Below are positions 52,060 through 60,798 of a stretch of DNA of 64,000 nucleotides, in pieces. The stretch spans positions 307,623 to 371,622 of the forward strand of contig NZ_KI632509.1 in the NCBI RefSeq assembly GCF_000504245.1. Reading direction: 5' to 3'. The position numbers and the translations under genes were made by a program. Source of the DNA: Haloechinothrix halophila YIM 93223 (GTDB lineage: Bacteria; Actinomycetota; Actinomycetes; Mycobacteriales; Pseudonocardiaceae). Under the pieces are notes generated by a model. It searched no databases and had not been told where the DNA came from. It was given only the letters and a program-made list of their open reading frames with translations. The number at the start of each line of letters is the position of its first letter. Within the stretch, counting starts at the first letter, position 1.

Positions 52060-53673
52060 ATGACCGAATCCGACCTGCCCGTCGTCGAGTTTCACCCGTA
52101 CCGCTGGGGCGATCCGACCGCGCCAGCCGAGCTGCCCGATGCCGCGGCAGGCGCGCTGCAGGCGCTCGGTGTCACCACCCCCGAGCGTGGACCGTTCAAA
52201 GTGGACGAGATCCCGCTGGCGCAGGTCGCGCTCGGCGAGCAGGCGCAGTCGGAGCTTGAGTCGATCGTGGGCGCGGAGCACGTGACGTCGGAGCACGCCG
52301 CGCGCGTCGCCCACACCCGCGGCTGGTCAACCCCCGATCTACTGAAGATCCGCGCCGGTGACGCCAGCGACGCCCCGGACGCCGTCGTCTACCCCGAAAC
52401 GCACGACGAGGTGCTCGCGGTGCTGGAAGTCTGCTCGCGGCTGCGCGTCGCGGTGGTGCCATATAGCGGCGGGACGTCCGTTGTCGGCGGCCTCGCCCCG
52501 GCGCGAGACTGGTTCGCCGGGGTGATCGCGCTGGACATGGGGCGGCTCAACCAACTGGTCAACGTCGATCCGGTCTCGCGGACGGCGACACTGCAGTCCG
52601 GCGTGCGAGGGCCGGAGGCGGAGCGGCTGCTGCGCGAGCACGGATTCACGCTAGGCCACTTCCCGCAGTCATATGAGGGCGCGAGCATCGGCGGGTACGC
52701 GGCGGCGCGCTCGGCGGGGCAAGCCTCGGCGGGCTTCGGGCGATTCGACGAGATGGTCGTCGGGCTTGAGCTTGCGACCCCGCGCGGCACGGTGTCGCTG
52801 GGCAGCGCGCCGATGTCGGCGGCGGGTCCCGACCTGCGGCAGCTGGTGCTCGGCTCGGAGGGCACGCTCGGCGTGATCACGTCGGTGACGGTGCGGGTGC
52901 GGCCGGTACCAGAGCAGCGGGTGTACGAGGGCTGGCGGTTCGAATCGTTCAGCGAGGGAGCGGCGGCGCTGCGCGCGCTGGCGCAGGACGGTCCACTCCC
53001 GACGGTCGTACGGCTCTCCGACGAGGCGGAAACGGCGGTCAACCTGACCGACCCAGGCTCGGCGTTGTCCGGCGGCCCTGGCGGCTGCCTGGCGATCGCG
53101 GGCTACGAGGGCACGGCGGCCGACGTCACGGCGCGGCGCGCGGCGGCGTCGGCGGTGCTGACCGCGTCCGGCGGGACGACGCTTGGCACCGAACCGGGCG
53201 AGAAGTGGCGCACCGGCCGGTATCGCGCGCCGTACCTGCGTGATCCGCTGCTGGACGCGGGCGTGCTGGTGGAGACGCTGGAGACGGTGACCTTCTGGTC
53301 CAATTTGGACACGTTGAAGGAAGCCGTCACGACCGCGATCACCGAGGCATTGGGCGAACAGGGCGTGCAGGGGCTGGTGCTCTGCCACATCTCGCACGTC
53401 TACGAGACCGGCGCGTCGCTGTACTTCACCGTGGCTTGCGCACAGACCACGGACCCGATCGGCGAGTGGCGGCGCGCGAAGGAAGCGGCGAACCGGGCGA
53501 TCCGGGAGTGCGGCGCGGCGATCAGCCACCACCACGGCGTCGGCACCGACCACCGGGAGACCTATGGCGAGGAGATCGGGCCGCTGGCGTCCGACGTGTT
53601 GCGGGAGGTCAAGCGCACCCTTGATCCGGCTGGCGTTCTCAACCCTGGCGTGCTGATCCCGGCGGCGTCCTGA
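52060..53673 (+). CDS. FAD-linked oxidase, alkyl-DHAP synthase-like
   Basis: 537 aa. FAD_binding_4 domain with VAVVPYSGGTSVVGGLAPAR (about 140), GHFPQSYEGASIGGYAAARS and LGSEGTLGVIT. The C-terminal region has ISHHHGVGTDHR, the His-rich motif of alkyldihydroxyacetonephosphate synthases. Probable ether-lipid or glycerol-3-phosphate-related flavoprotein. The ATG at 52060 starts MTESDLPVVEF. TGA overlaps the next ATG. Confidence 0.9.
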   Translation: MTESDLPVVEFHPYRWGDPTAPAELPDAAAGALQALGVTTPERGPFKVDEIPLAQVALGEQAQSELESIVGAEHVTSEHAARVAHTRGWSTPDLLKIRAGDASDAPDAVVYPETHDEVLAVLEVCSRLRVAVVPYSGGTSVVGGLAPARDWFAGVIALDMGRLNQLVNVDPVSRTATLQSGVRGPEAERLLREHGFTLGHFPQSYEGASIGGYAAARSAGQASAGFGRFDEMVVGLELATPRGTVSLGSAPMSAAGPDLRQLVLGSEGTLGVITSVTVRVRPVPEQRVYEGWRFESFSEGAAALRALAQDGPLPTVVRLSDEAETAVNLTDPGSALSGGPGGCLAIAGYEGTAADVTARRAAASAVLTASGGTTLGTEPGEKWRTGRYRAPYLRDPLLDAGVLVETLETVTFWSNLDTLKEAVTTAITEALGEQGVQGLVLCHISHVYETGASLYFTVACAQTTDPIGEWRRAKEAANRAIRECGAAISHHHGVGTDHRETYGEEIGPLASDVLREVKRTLDPAGVLNPGVLIPAAS

Positions 53674-54548
53674 TGCGGTCGTTCACCGCGCTGGTCAACC
53701 CGATCTCCGGCGGCGGGCACGCGCTTCGGGTATGGGAGCCGATCGCGGATGCGCTGCGGGTGTCCGGGGCCGCCGTGCGAGTGGTCGAGACGTCGAGCGC
53801 GGAGCACGCGCGGTCGGTCGCCGCTGATGCCGCCCGCGCTGGGGACGTCGTGGTCGCTGTCGGTGGCGACGGGCTTGTCCGTGACGCCGCCGGTGGTGTG
53901 GTCGACGCGGGCGGGGTACTCGGCGTCGTCCCCGCGGGCCGGGGCAACGACCTTGGCCGGGCGCTCGGGCTGCCTGCTTCGTCCGCGTCGTTGGCGCGGT
54001 TACTGAGCGAGGCCGAGCCCCGCGCCATCGACGTCCTGGACGCGGACGGCGTCGTCGTCCCGGGCAACGTCTACGTCGGCATCGACTCGATGTCCACGCG
54101 GATCATCAACGACACCCGATGGCTGCCCGCGCTGCTGGCGTACCGGCTGGCGCCGGTACGCGCGATTATGCGGTGGCGCTCGCCGACGTTTACCGTGACC
54201 ACGGACGGCGACGCGCGGTCGGTGTGCGCCTACTCCGTCGTGGTGGCGAACTCCGGCGCGTATGGCCACGGGCTGCGCATCGTCCCGCCAGCGGTGCTCG
54301 ACGACGGCAAGCTCGACGTGATGACCGTCGGCGACGGGCCACGGCGTGAGCTGGTGAAGTTCATGCGGGAAGCGAAGACCGGCGAGCACATCCAGCGCGC
54401 GGAGGTCACACTGATGACCGGGAGTTCGGTGACTATCGACGCGGACGCCGACGTCCCGGTCTGCGCTGACGGCGACGAGATCGGCACCCTCCCGGTGACC
54501 GTCCGGCTGCGCCCCAGGGCGCTCCAGCTCCTCGCACCACCCGCCTGA
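53673..54548 (+). CDS. Diacylglycerol/lipid kinase
   Basis: 291 aa DAGK catalytic fold: NPISGGGHALRV (residues 7-18), VAVGGDGLVRDAAGGVV (about 66) and VPAGRGNDLGRALGLP. Phosphorylates diacylglycerol or a related lipid, feeding phosphatidic acid to PI/PIM synthesis. Start overlaps the AGPS stop by one base (TGATG). Repeat array C begins 6 nt after the stop. Confidence 0.93.
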   Translation: MRSFTALVNPISGGGHALRVWEPIADALRVSGAAVRVVETSSAEHARSVAADAARAGDVVVAVGGDGLVRDAAGGVVDAGGVLGVVPAGRGNDLGRALGLPASSASLARLLSEAEPRAIDVLDADGVVVPGNVYVGIDSMSTRIINDTRWLPALLAYRLAPVRAIMRWRSPTFTVTTDGDARSVCAYSVVVANSGAYGHGLRIVPPAVLDDGKLDVMTVGDGPRRELVKFMREAKTGEHIQRAEVTLMTGSSVTIDADADVPVCADGDEIGTLPVTVRLRPRALQLLAPPA

Positions 54549-54553
54549 CCGCC

Positions 54554-54700
54554 GTGTCCTGCACTCGTGACGTCGTGTCCTGCACTCGTGACGTCGTATT
54601 CGGCATTCAGAACGCCATGTTTGGCGTTCTGGACGGCATGTTCGGCGTTCAGGGCGGCGTGTTTGTCACTCACGACGGCGTGTTCGACGTTGCCGCCGTC
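54554..54700. repeat. 21-bp mini-hairpin array C (7 units)
   Basis: Seven 21-bp units from 54554; the first two are identical and later ones drift. It begins right after the lipid kinase stop and fills half of the 330-bp gap. The rest (54715-54870) has irregular copies of ACTCGGGACTCGC-like sequence. Confidence 0.85.
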
Positions 54701-54879
54701 ACCTCCGCCGCCACGGCGCTCGGGGAACTCGGGACTCGCTAAGTCGGAACTCACCGCACCGGATAGAGGGACTCGCCACGTCCGCAACTCGGGACTCGCG
54801 ACCTCGGAGCACGCAACCTACTTCCCTGGCGGTGCAACTCGCGGTGCCGAAAGGCACGACTCGCGAGTACCGTGCCCGC

Positions 54880-55785
54880 ATGTCGCAACCACCGATCGAT
54901 CCGGAACGGCAGCGTGCGGAGCGGTATCGGCAGCAGCCAGAGCCCTACGAACCACACCAGCCACAGGCGTACCCGCCGCAGCAACCACGGCACGCCCAAC
55001 CGGTGCCACCGCCACAGCCGTACCAGCAGCAACCGCCACACTTCCAGCAGCCCGCGCACCAGCCAGGCGCGCAACAGCCGGGTCAGCAGCAGCGGCCCCA
55101 GCGTTCGCAGGCCGCCGAGCCACCACCCCCGCCGCCATCACCACCAGGGCGCGGGTTCCGCCTACCCGGCCTCGGGCTGATCCTCACCCTGCTCGGCCTC
55201 GCCGTCCAACTGCTCAGCGTCACCATTCTGCCGTGGCTCGCCATGACCAACGGCGCGTCGACGAGCCAGTCACTCGCGGACCTGTGGTCCGGCGACGTCG
55301 ACCTGGCCGCCAGCGGCTTCGGCGAGTCGTACGTCGAGATCTTCAGCTACCCGCTGGTCGCGCTCGGCGTGCTGCTCGCGTTCGCCGCCGTGCTGGAGTC
55401 GGTCGCGCTCAAGATCATCTGGGGCGGGCTCGCGCTACTCGGTGCCGGATACCTCGCGCTCAAGTACGGCCTCGGCTCGTTCGTCGACCTGGGCGGCACC
55501 ATCGGCGGCGACGTCGAACTCACCCCACTCAACATCACCATCGGCATGGTCGCGATCGGCGTGCTCGTCGTGGTGATCTTCGTGCTCAAGACCGCTGTCG
55601 CGATGTTCCGCAGGGTCGCCATCGTCATCCTGCTGGTCTCCGCCGGGGTGCACGTCGCGGCAGTCGCGGACATCTCAAGCGCATCGGATCTCACCGAGTT
55701 GAGCATCGGCGCGTTCGGACCAGCGGTCGGCTACCTGCTCTGCGCGGCGGCCGCGATAGCCCCGCGCAGACTGCCCGGGATGTAG
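54880..55785 (+). CDS. Pro/Gln-rich N-terminus, multi-pass membrane protein
   Basis: 301 aa from ATG 54880. Residues 1-90 are very rich in Pro, Gln and Tyr. Then five hydrophobic segments follow (GLILTLLGLAVQLLSVTILP and similar) to the end, with an extracytoplasmic loop after the first. It ends 3 nt before the convergent dinB stop. Function unknown; the layout is common for actinobacterial envelope proteins. Confidence 0.75.
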   Translation: MSQPPIDPERQRAERYRQQPEPYEPHQPQAYPPQQPRHAQPVPPPQPYQQQPPHFQQPAHQPGAQQPGQQQRPQRSQAAEPPPPPPSPPGRGFRLPGLGLILTLLGLAVQLLSVTILPWLAMTNGASTSQSLADLWSGDVDLAASGFGESYVEIFSYPLVALGVLLAFAAVLESVALKIIWGGLALLGAGYLALKYGLGSFVDLGGTIGGDVELTPLNITIGMVAIGVLVVVIFVLKTAVAMFRRVAIVILLVSAGVHVAAVADISSASDLTELSIGAFGPAVGYLLCAAAAIAPRRLPGM

Positions 55786-55788
55786 CCG

Positions 55789-56811
55789 TCACCGCTCGAA
55801 CTCCGCACGGACACCGAGCAGGCGCACCGCACGGGACGGCTCGAACCGCCCGAGCACGCCGAGCGCCGCCTGCTCGATGTCCGCCGGGTCGGACGTCAGC
55901 GCGGGCAACGTCACGCCGTGCGACTCCGTCTCGAACGGCGCGAACCGCACCTTCACCACCACCCGCGCGGCTGGCCTGCCCTCCTCGGCGACGTCGTCGG
56001 CCACCCGGCGCGCGAGCACGGCGATCTCACGCTCGACGTCAGCCCATTCGGTGAGGTTCTGCTGGAACGTCATCTCCCTGCCGCGCGAGCGCGCGACGTA
56101 CGGGGTCGCTGATACCTCCGTCTCTCCCCTGCCCTGCGCGAGGTACCAGATCCACGGCCCCATCGTCGGCCCGAACCGCTCCGCCAACGCGTTCCGATCG
56201 GCGGCGGCCAGCTCCCGGACCGTCGTGATCCCCAAGGCGGCCAGCTTCTTCGTCGTTTTGCCGCCGACCCCGAGCAGCGCATCGGGTGGCAGGTCGGCCA
56301 TCACCTCGTACCAGTTCTCCCGAGTCAGCCGGTAGACACCGGCGGGCTTGCCGAAGTCAGTGGCCAGCTTCGCGCGCAGCCGGTTGTCCCCTATGCCCAC
56401 CGAACAGTCCAGCTCGGTCGCCTCCCGCACGGCACGCTGGATCTCGGCAGCGAACGCTTCCGGGTCGCCGGTCTCCACCCCGAGGTACGCCTCGTCCCAG
56501 CCAAGCACCTCCACCGGCACCCCGAACTCCCGCACGGTGTCCATGACGCGCTGCGACACCGCGTTGTAGACGTCGGCGTCCACCGGGAGGAACACCGCGT
56601 CCGGGCAGCGCTTGGCCGCGGTACGCAGCGGCATCCCCGAGCGCACCCCGAACTCCCGCGCCTCGTACGAGGCCGTCGACACCACTCCCCGCTGCGTGGG
56701 ATCGCCCTGTCCCCCGACGATCACCGGTTTCCCGCGCAGCTCGGGACGTCGCAGCAACTCCACCGCCGCGAGGAACTGGTCCAGATCAACATGCAGCACC
56801 CACCAGGCCAC
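55789..56811 (-). CDS. dinB: Y-family DNA polymerase IV, DinB2-like
   Basis: 340 aa from GTG 56811 (open frame extends to 56976 without similarity). Palm motifs HVDLDQFLAAVEL and GWDEAYLGVE, then SVGIGDNRLRAKLATDFGKP. Like mycobacterial DinB2, it has Asp-Gln-Phe in the first motif and ends soon after the little finger without an obvious clamp-binding motif. Error-prone lesion bypass. No LexA box is seen upstream. Confidence 0.92.
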   Translation of the reverse strand: MAWWVLHVDLDQFLAAVELLRRPELRGKPVIVGGQGDPTQRGVVSTASYEAREFGVRSGMPLRTAAKRCPDAVFLPVDADVYNAVSQRVMDTVREFGVPVEVLGWDEAYLGVETGDPEAFAAEIQRAVREATELDCSVGIGDNRLRAKLATDFGKPAGVYRLTRENWYEVMADLPPDALLGVGGKTTKKLAALGITTVRELAAADRNALAERFGPTMGPWIWYLAQGRGETEVSATPYVARSRGREMTFQQNLTEWADVEREIAVLARRVADDVAEEGRPAARVVVKVRFAPFETESHGVTLPALTSDPADIEQAALGVLGRFEPSRAVRLLGVRAEFER

Positions 56812-56916
56812 AGCCCACAGTGTGCCGCATGGCACCGACAACGTGGGGCGAATCACGACGATCCACCGGCCGCCTGACCAGCGCTCCACCGCGTTGACCT
56901 GTGCGGAGAGGTTTCG

Positions 56917-56954
56917 GTTACGCCGTCGAAACGCGCGGGAATCGGCTTCGACAC
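56917..56954 (+). promoter_or_regulatory. GlnR box upstream of narK
   Basis: GTTAC-N6-GAAAC-N6-GAATC-N6-GACAC: two tandem halves spaced exactly as in GlnR operators; the first matches the consensus, the second is degenerate. 48-86 nt upstream of the narK start. Confidence 0.75.
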
Positions 56955-57002
56955 GTCCCCGGTCGACGCTCGGCACGGAGTCGTCGCGACGGGAGGTAGC
57001 CG

Positions 57003-58376
57003 ATGACGGCCGTGCTCACCGAGCCAGCCGAACAGCCAAACGGCCAACAGCCACGCCAGCGGCGCGGCTGGATCGACGTCTGGGACCCGGAGAATCCGAC
57101 GTTCTGGCAGCGCACCGGACGTCGCATCGCCTGGCGCAACCTGGGCGTCGGCGTCGTAGCCGAACACCTGGCGTTCAACGTGTGGCTGCTGATGAGCGTG
57201 GTGGTCGTGAGCCTGGACGACGTCGGCTTCGCGTTCACGACCAGCGAGAAGTTCCTGCTGGTGATCGTGTCGAACCTGGTCGGGGCGCTGCTGCGGGTGC
57301 CGTACACGTTCGCACTGCCGGTCTTCGGCGGCAGAGCGTGGACGACGCTCGCGACGTCGCTGCTGCTCGTGCCGTGCGCGATGCTCACCTACGCGGTGAC
57401 CAGCGGCGCGCCGTACTGGTTCTTCCTGCTGACGTCGGCGGTGATGGGCCTCGGCGGCGCGACGTTCTCGTCCTCGATGGCGAACATGTCGTTCTTCTTC
57501 CCCGACCGGAAGAAGGGCCTCGCACTCGGCCTGAACGCGGCGGGCGGCAACATCGGTGCCGCGGTCGCGCAGCTCGTGGTGCCACTGGTGATCACGCTGG
57601 GCACCGGCATCAACCTGGCGTACGCCGCGCTGCTGTGGATGCCGTTGATCATCATCTCGGCGGCGTGCGCGTGGCTGTTCATGGACAGCCTGACTACGGC
57701 GAAGCCGGACGGCTCGTCGTACCGAGCGGCGCTGCGGACCAAGCACACCTGGATCGCGTCGCTGCTCTACGTGGGCGCTTTCGGATCGTTCATCGGGTTC
57801 TCGTTCGCGTTTCCGCTGCTCATCGGCACCAGTTTCGCCGAGTACGAACACTTCATCGGGTTTGCGTTCCTCGGCGCGCTGATCAGCGCGCTGTGCCGCC
57901 CGGTTGGTGGATGGCTGGCAGACCGTTTCAGCGGCGCGCAGATCACCCTGCTCGCGTTCGCCGGGATGGCCGTGGGCGCGGCGTCCGCGCTGGTCGGCGT
58001 CACCGACCACGACTTCGGGCTGTTCTTCTGCTCGTTCATCGCGCTGTTCGTGCTGACCGGAATCGGCAACGGCGCCATCTACCGGATGATCCCGTCGATC
58101 TTCACCGCACGGGCACGGGAGTGCGGTGACGACGTCAGCTCGGCCAAGCGGCAGGCAGGAGCCGTCGTCGGGCTTACGGGCGCGGTGGGCGCTATCGGCG
58201 GGGTGATGGTGAATCTGGTGTTCCGGTTCGCACTGTCGAACGGCGGATCGCTCGTACCCGCACTGGCCGTCTTCATCGGCTTCTACGCCGTCTGCATCGC
58301 TGTGACCTGGTGGTTCTACCTGCGGTCGAGGTTCGCGATCGAGCGCGCGCCGAACCTCGCCCATGCCTCGGTTTAA
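57003..58376 (+). CDS. narK: NarK-type nitrate/nitrite MFS transporter
   Basis: 457 aa, 12 predicted helices. After an N-terminal tail (WDPENPTFWQRTGRRIAWRN), the NarK signatures GLGGATFSSSMANMSFFFPD and GLALGLNAAGGNIGAAVAQL (nitrate signature, about 185) are present. ATG 57003 has GGGAGG upstream. Imports nitrate or exports nitrite; GlnR control would link it to nitrogen limitation. Confidence 0.93.
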   Translation: MTAVLTEPAEQPNGQQPRQRRGWIDVWDPENPTFWQRTGRRIAWRNLGVGVVAEHLAFNVWLLMSVVVVSLDDVGFAFTTSEKFLLVIVSNLVGALLRVPYTFALPVFGGRAWTTLATSLLLVPCAMLTYAVTSGAPYWFFLLTSAVMGLGGATFSSSMANMSFFFPDRKKGLALGLNAAGGNIGAAVAQLVVPLVITLGTGINLAYAALLWMPLIIISAACAWLFMDSLTTAKPDGSSYRAALRTKHTWIASLLYVGAFGSFIGFSFAFPLLIGTSFAEYEHFIGFAFLGALISALCRPVGGWLADRFSGAQITLLAFAGMAVGAASALVGVTDHDFGLFFCSFIALFVLTGIGNGAIYRMIPSIFTARARECGDDVSSAKRQAGAVVGLTGAVGAIGGVMVNLVFRFALSNGGSLVPALAVFIGFYAVCIAVTWWFYLRSRFAIERAPNLAHASV

Positions 58377-58430
58377 TGAGCGAAATCGGCCCGTGACGTG
58401 CGCGAAAAACCTGGCACACTGCTGGGGGTG

Positions 58431-59549
58431 ATGGAAAGCGCGCGAGAAGATCTGGATCGGCTCAGGCTGGACCGATCGAGCTGGCAGGAGCTGTGTTACG
58501 ACGAAGCTGTCGGTGCCGACGGTTACGCTTACGACACGGCGATGGCGCGGCGGGCGAAGGTGCTGTGGGCGCTGCAGTACGACCGCAGAGCGGAGGATCA
58601 TGACCTGCTGCGACACATCGCGGAGCAAGAGGCGGTCTGCCGGAGGAAGGCGCCGCTCGCCGGGCTCAGCGACGAGGCGCGGTTAGCCGGGTTCCTGCTC
58701 GCCGAGCATGGCGAGGTCTCCGACGTCTGGACGCAGTGGGCGATCAAGCGCGCGAACTTCGACACGTCCACCGGCTACGACGTCGAGCATCTGTTCGCGG
58801 CCGGAGTGGCTGCGACGACTGAGTACGTCCGCACGAGCGAGCACGAGGAAAAGGACGCACTGCTCAAGCAGGTGCTCGACCGGCGCGGCGAGCCCATCGT
58901 GACCGAGGACGAGCTGGCTGCGTGGTTCGAGCGGAAGAGTGAGCAGTTCCCCGCCAATCCGGACGCCGAGAACGCGCTGACGTGGGTCGAGCGCGCCCGG
59001 CTCGTTGGCGACGTCGATGCCGCGCGCGAGTACCTGGCGCGGTGGGCCGATGGCCGGGTGCGAGACCAGTCGACGTTGAGCCAGCTGCGCTACAACCAGA
59101 GCGCGCTGGGTGATTTCGCGGCAGCGGCGAAGACCCAGGAGGAGTACCTGTCCCTGCTGAGCACGCCGCGCGACCTCGCCGTCAATTGGTGCACGCTTGC
59201 CGAATACCGGCGCAGGGCCGAGCAGTACGAGGGGGCGCTGGCGGCGTTGCGAAAGTGCGGGCGGGTGATCGTGGAAGTCCCGAACTGGGAGCAGTACGCC
59301 ATGGGCCGCACGTACGTGAAGGAACTGGTGCTGCTCGCGCTCGCCGCCGACGTCCAGCTGGCCAGCGCGGTGTTCGCCGAGGCCGATGGCGCCGCCTCCG
59401 CCGTCCCTCGGCTACCCGCGACGATGCTCGCCGCGACTGCCGAGGCCGCCGAGCGCACCGGTCATCACCTCCGGGCGGAGCACTACCGGGAGCGGCTGGC
59501 GAGCGAGCAGGAACAGACCGGGTCCGAGGCGGACCGCTCGCGTAGGTGA
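58431..59549 (+). CDS. Helical-repeat (TPR-like) protein, unknown
   Basis: 372 aa from ATG 58431 (GGGGG site close upstream). All-helical with TPR-like pairs in the second half (DFAAAAKTQEEYLSLLSTPR, VNWCTLAEYRRRAEQYEGAL, VPRLPATMLAATAEAAERTG). Soluble, no signal peptide. Possibly a scaffold or regulatory partner. No family recognised. It shares a gap with repeat array D. Confidence 0.7.
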   Translation: MESAREDLDRLRLDRSSWQELCYDEAVGADGYAYDTAMARRAKVLWALQYDRRAEDHDLLRHIAEQEAVCRRKAPLAGLSDEARLAGFLLAEHGEVSDVWTQWAIKRANFDTSTGYDVEHLFAAGVAATTEYVRTSEHEEKDALLKQVLDRRGEPIVTEDELAAWFERKSEQFPANPDAENALTWVERARLVGDVDAAREYLARWADGRVRDQSTLSQLRYNQSALGDFAAAAKTQEEYLSLLSTPRDLAVNWCTLAEYRRRAEQYEGALAALRKCGRVIVEVPNWEQYAMGRTYVKELVLLALAADVQLASAVFAEADGAASAVPRLPATMLAATAEAAERTGHHLRAEHYRERLASEQEQTGSEADRSRR

Positions 59550-59638
59550 TCGTGCGGTGCCATGAGGGGCATCGTGCTCGCATCTGGCGCCCGTAAGATG
59601 CCGTCACGACATCGATGTCCGTAGTGCGTCACACGCGG

Positions 59639-59737
59639 GTGAGCACGGGGCACGGCGTCGGGAGTGCAAGACACGACGTCCTGAGCGCAGGACACGACGT
59701 CCTGAATGCAGGACACAGCGTCGGGAGTGCAGGACAC
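59639..59737. repeat. 21-bp mini-hairpin array D (4 units plus partial, minus orientation)
   Basis: Units in minus orientation ending at 59737, 59716, 59695 and 59674, plus a partial unit. Two are perfect mini-hairpins (GTCCTG-N4-CAGGAC). The array ends 26 nt before the ion-channel start. Confidence 0.85.
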
Positions 59738-59763
59738 GACGCCACCGGGTAGGAAGGAGCAGC

Positions 59764-60798
59764 GTGCCGATCTTCATTTCGCGGTTGCTCGCGCGCGTGG
59801 TCTTTCTGCGCAGCTGGGCGACGCCGGTCGTGGTGTCCCTGTTCGTCTTCGTCACGGCATGGCCGCTCATGGTGCTCGTGGAAGGACAGGACAACCCACT
59901 GGTCGACCCGGCGAACTACTGGTGGTGGTTCATCGTCACGGCGTCGACGGTCGGCTACGGCGACTTCTTTCCCGAGACCACCGGGGGTCACCTGGTCGGG
60001 ATCTACGTCATCATCGGTGGCATCGCGACGCTGACCACCGTCTTCACCAAACTGGCAGCCGTGCTCGAAACCGCAAGGGGGCGTCACATGCAGGGTGCGA
60101 TCACCGTCACCACGACCGGCCACATCGTGCTGCTCGGCTACACCCCTGGCCGCACCGAGCGCATCGCCGACGAGCTGATGGCCGACTGCGACCAGGAGCT
60201 CGTGCTCTGCACCTGGGACAGCGTCGCGACGCACCCGATACCCGACCGCGACATCGCGTTCGTGCGTGGCGAGCTGACCGATGTCGAGGTGCTGCGCAGG
60301 GCCGGCGTGCACCGGGCGTCGACCGTGCTCGTCGACGTCACCGACGACAACGAAGCGCTGGCCGTCGCGCTGACGGTGGATCACGTTCAGTCGGGCGCGC
60401 ACGTCGTCGTCACGCTGCGGGATATGGCGCGGGCATCGCAGATCGGCTACATCGACGACGACATCCGTTGCGTGCAGTGGCATACCCCGCGCATGGTGAC
60501 CGAGGAGCTGGAATCGCCCGGCATCACCGAGGTCTACGCCGAACTGCTGACCCACGGCGGCGCGAACACCTACTCGGTCACGCTGCCGGAGCCGGTCGGC
60601 GCGCTGCGAGCTGGCGACTGCCAGCGCGCGCTCGGTGAGCAGCACAGCGCGACGCTACTCGCGGCGCAGTCCGGCGATGGCCTGCTGGTCAACCCCGGCT
60701 GGGAGGTCGAGCTCACGCCTGGCTCGACGCTGTACTACATGGCGTCCAGCCGCATCCCGGCCGGACAGCTCATGGACTCGCTGCGGGCGACGGTGTGA
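59764..60798 (+). CDS. Potassium channel with TrkA-N/TrkA-C (RCK) domains
   Basis: 344 aa from GTG 59764 (AAGGAG 6 nt upstream). Two membrane segments flank the selectivity filter TVGYGD (residues 62-67). A Rossmann RCK-N domain follows (HIVLLGYTPGRTERIADELM) and a C-terminal RCK-C part. A 2TM MthK-like ligand-gated K+ channel. Coupled to the monooxygenase by GTGA overlap. Confidence 0.92.
   Translation: MPIFISRLLARVVFLRSWATPVVVSLFVFVTAWPLMVLVEGQDNPLVDPANYWWWFIVTASTVGYGDFFPETTGGHLVGIYVIIGGIATLTTVFTKLAAVLETARGRHMQGAITVTTTGHIVLLGYTPGRTERIADELMADCDQELVLCTWDSVATHPIPDRDIAFVRGELTDVEVLRRAGVHRASTVLVDVTDDNEALAVALTVDHVQSGAHVVVTLRDMARASQIGYIDDDIRCVQWHTPRMVTEELESPGITEVYAELLTHGGANTYSVTLPEPVGALRAGDCQRALGEQHSATLLAAQSGDGLLVNPGWEVELTPGSTLYYMASSRIPAGQLMDSLRATV

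Noticed and set aside
54554..54700. Possible CRISPR array
   Set aside because: Units are directly tandem with no unique spacers and drift between copies; no cas genes.
59483..59737. Minus ORF with heptapeptide repeats (VSCTPDA)
   Set aside because: Created by the 21-bp repeat period; no start signal and crosses the coding end of the 58431 gene.
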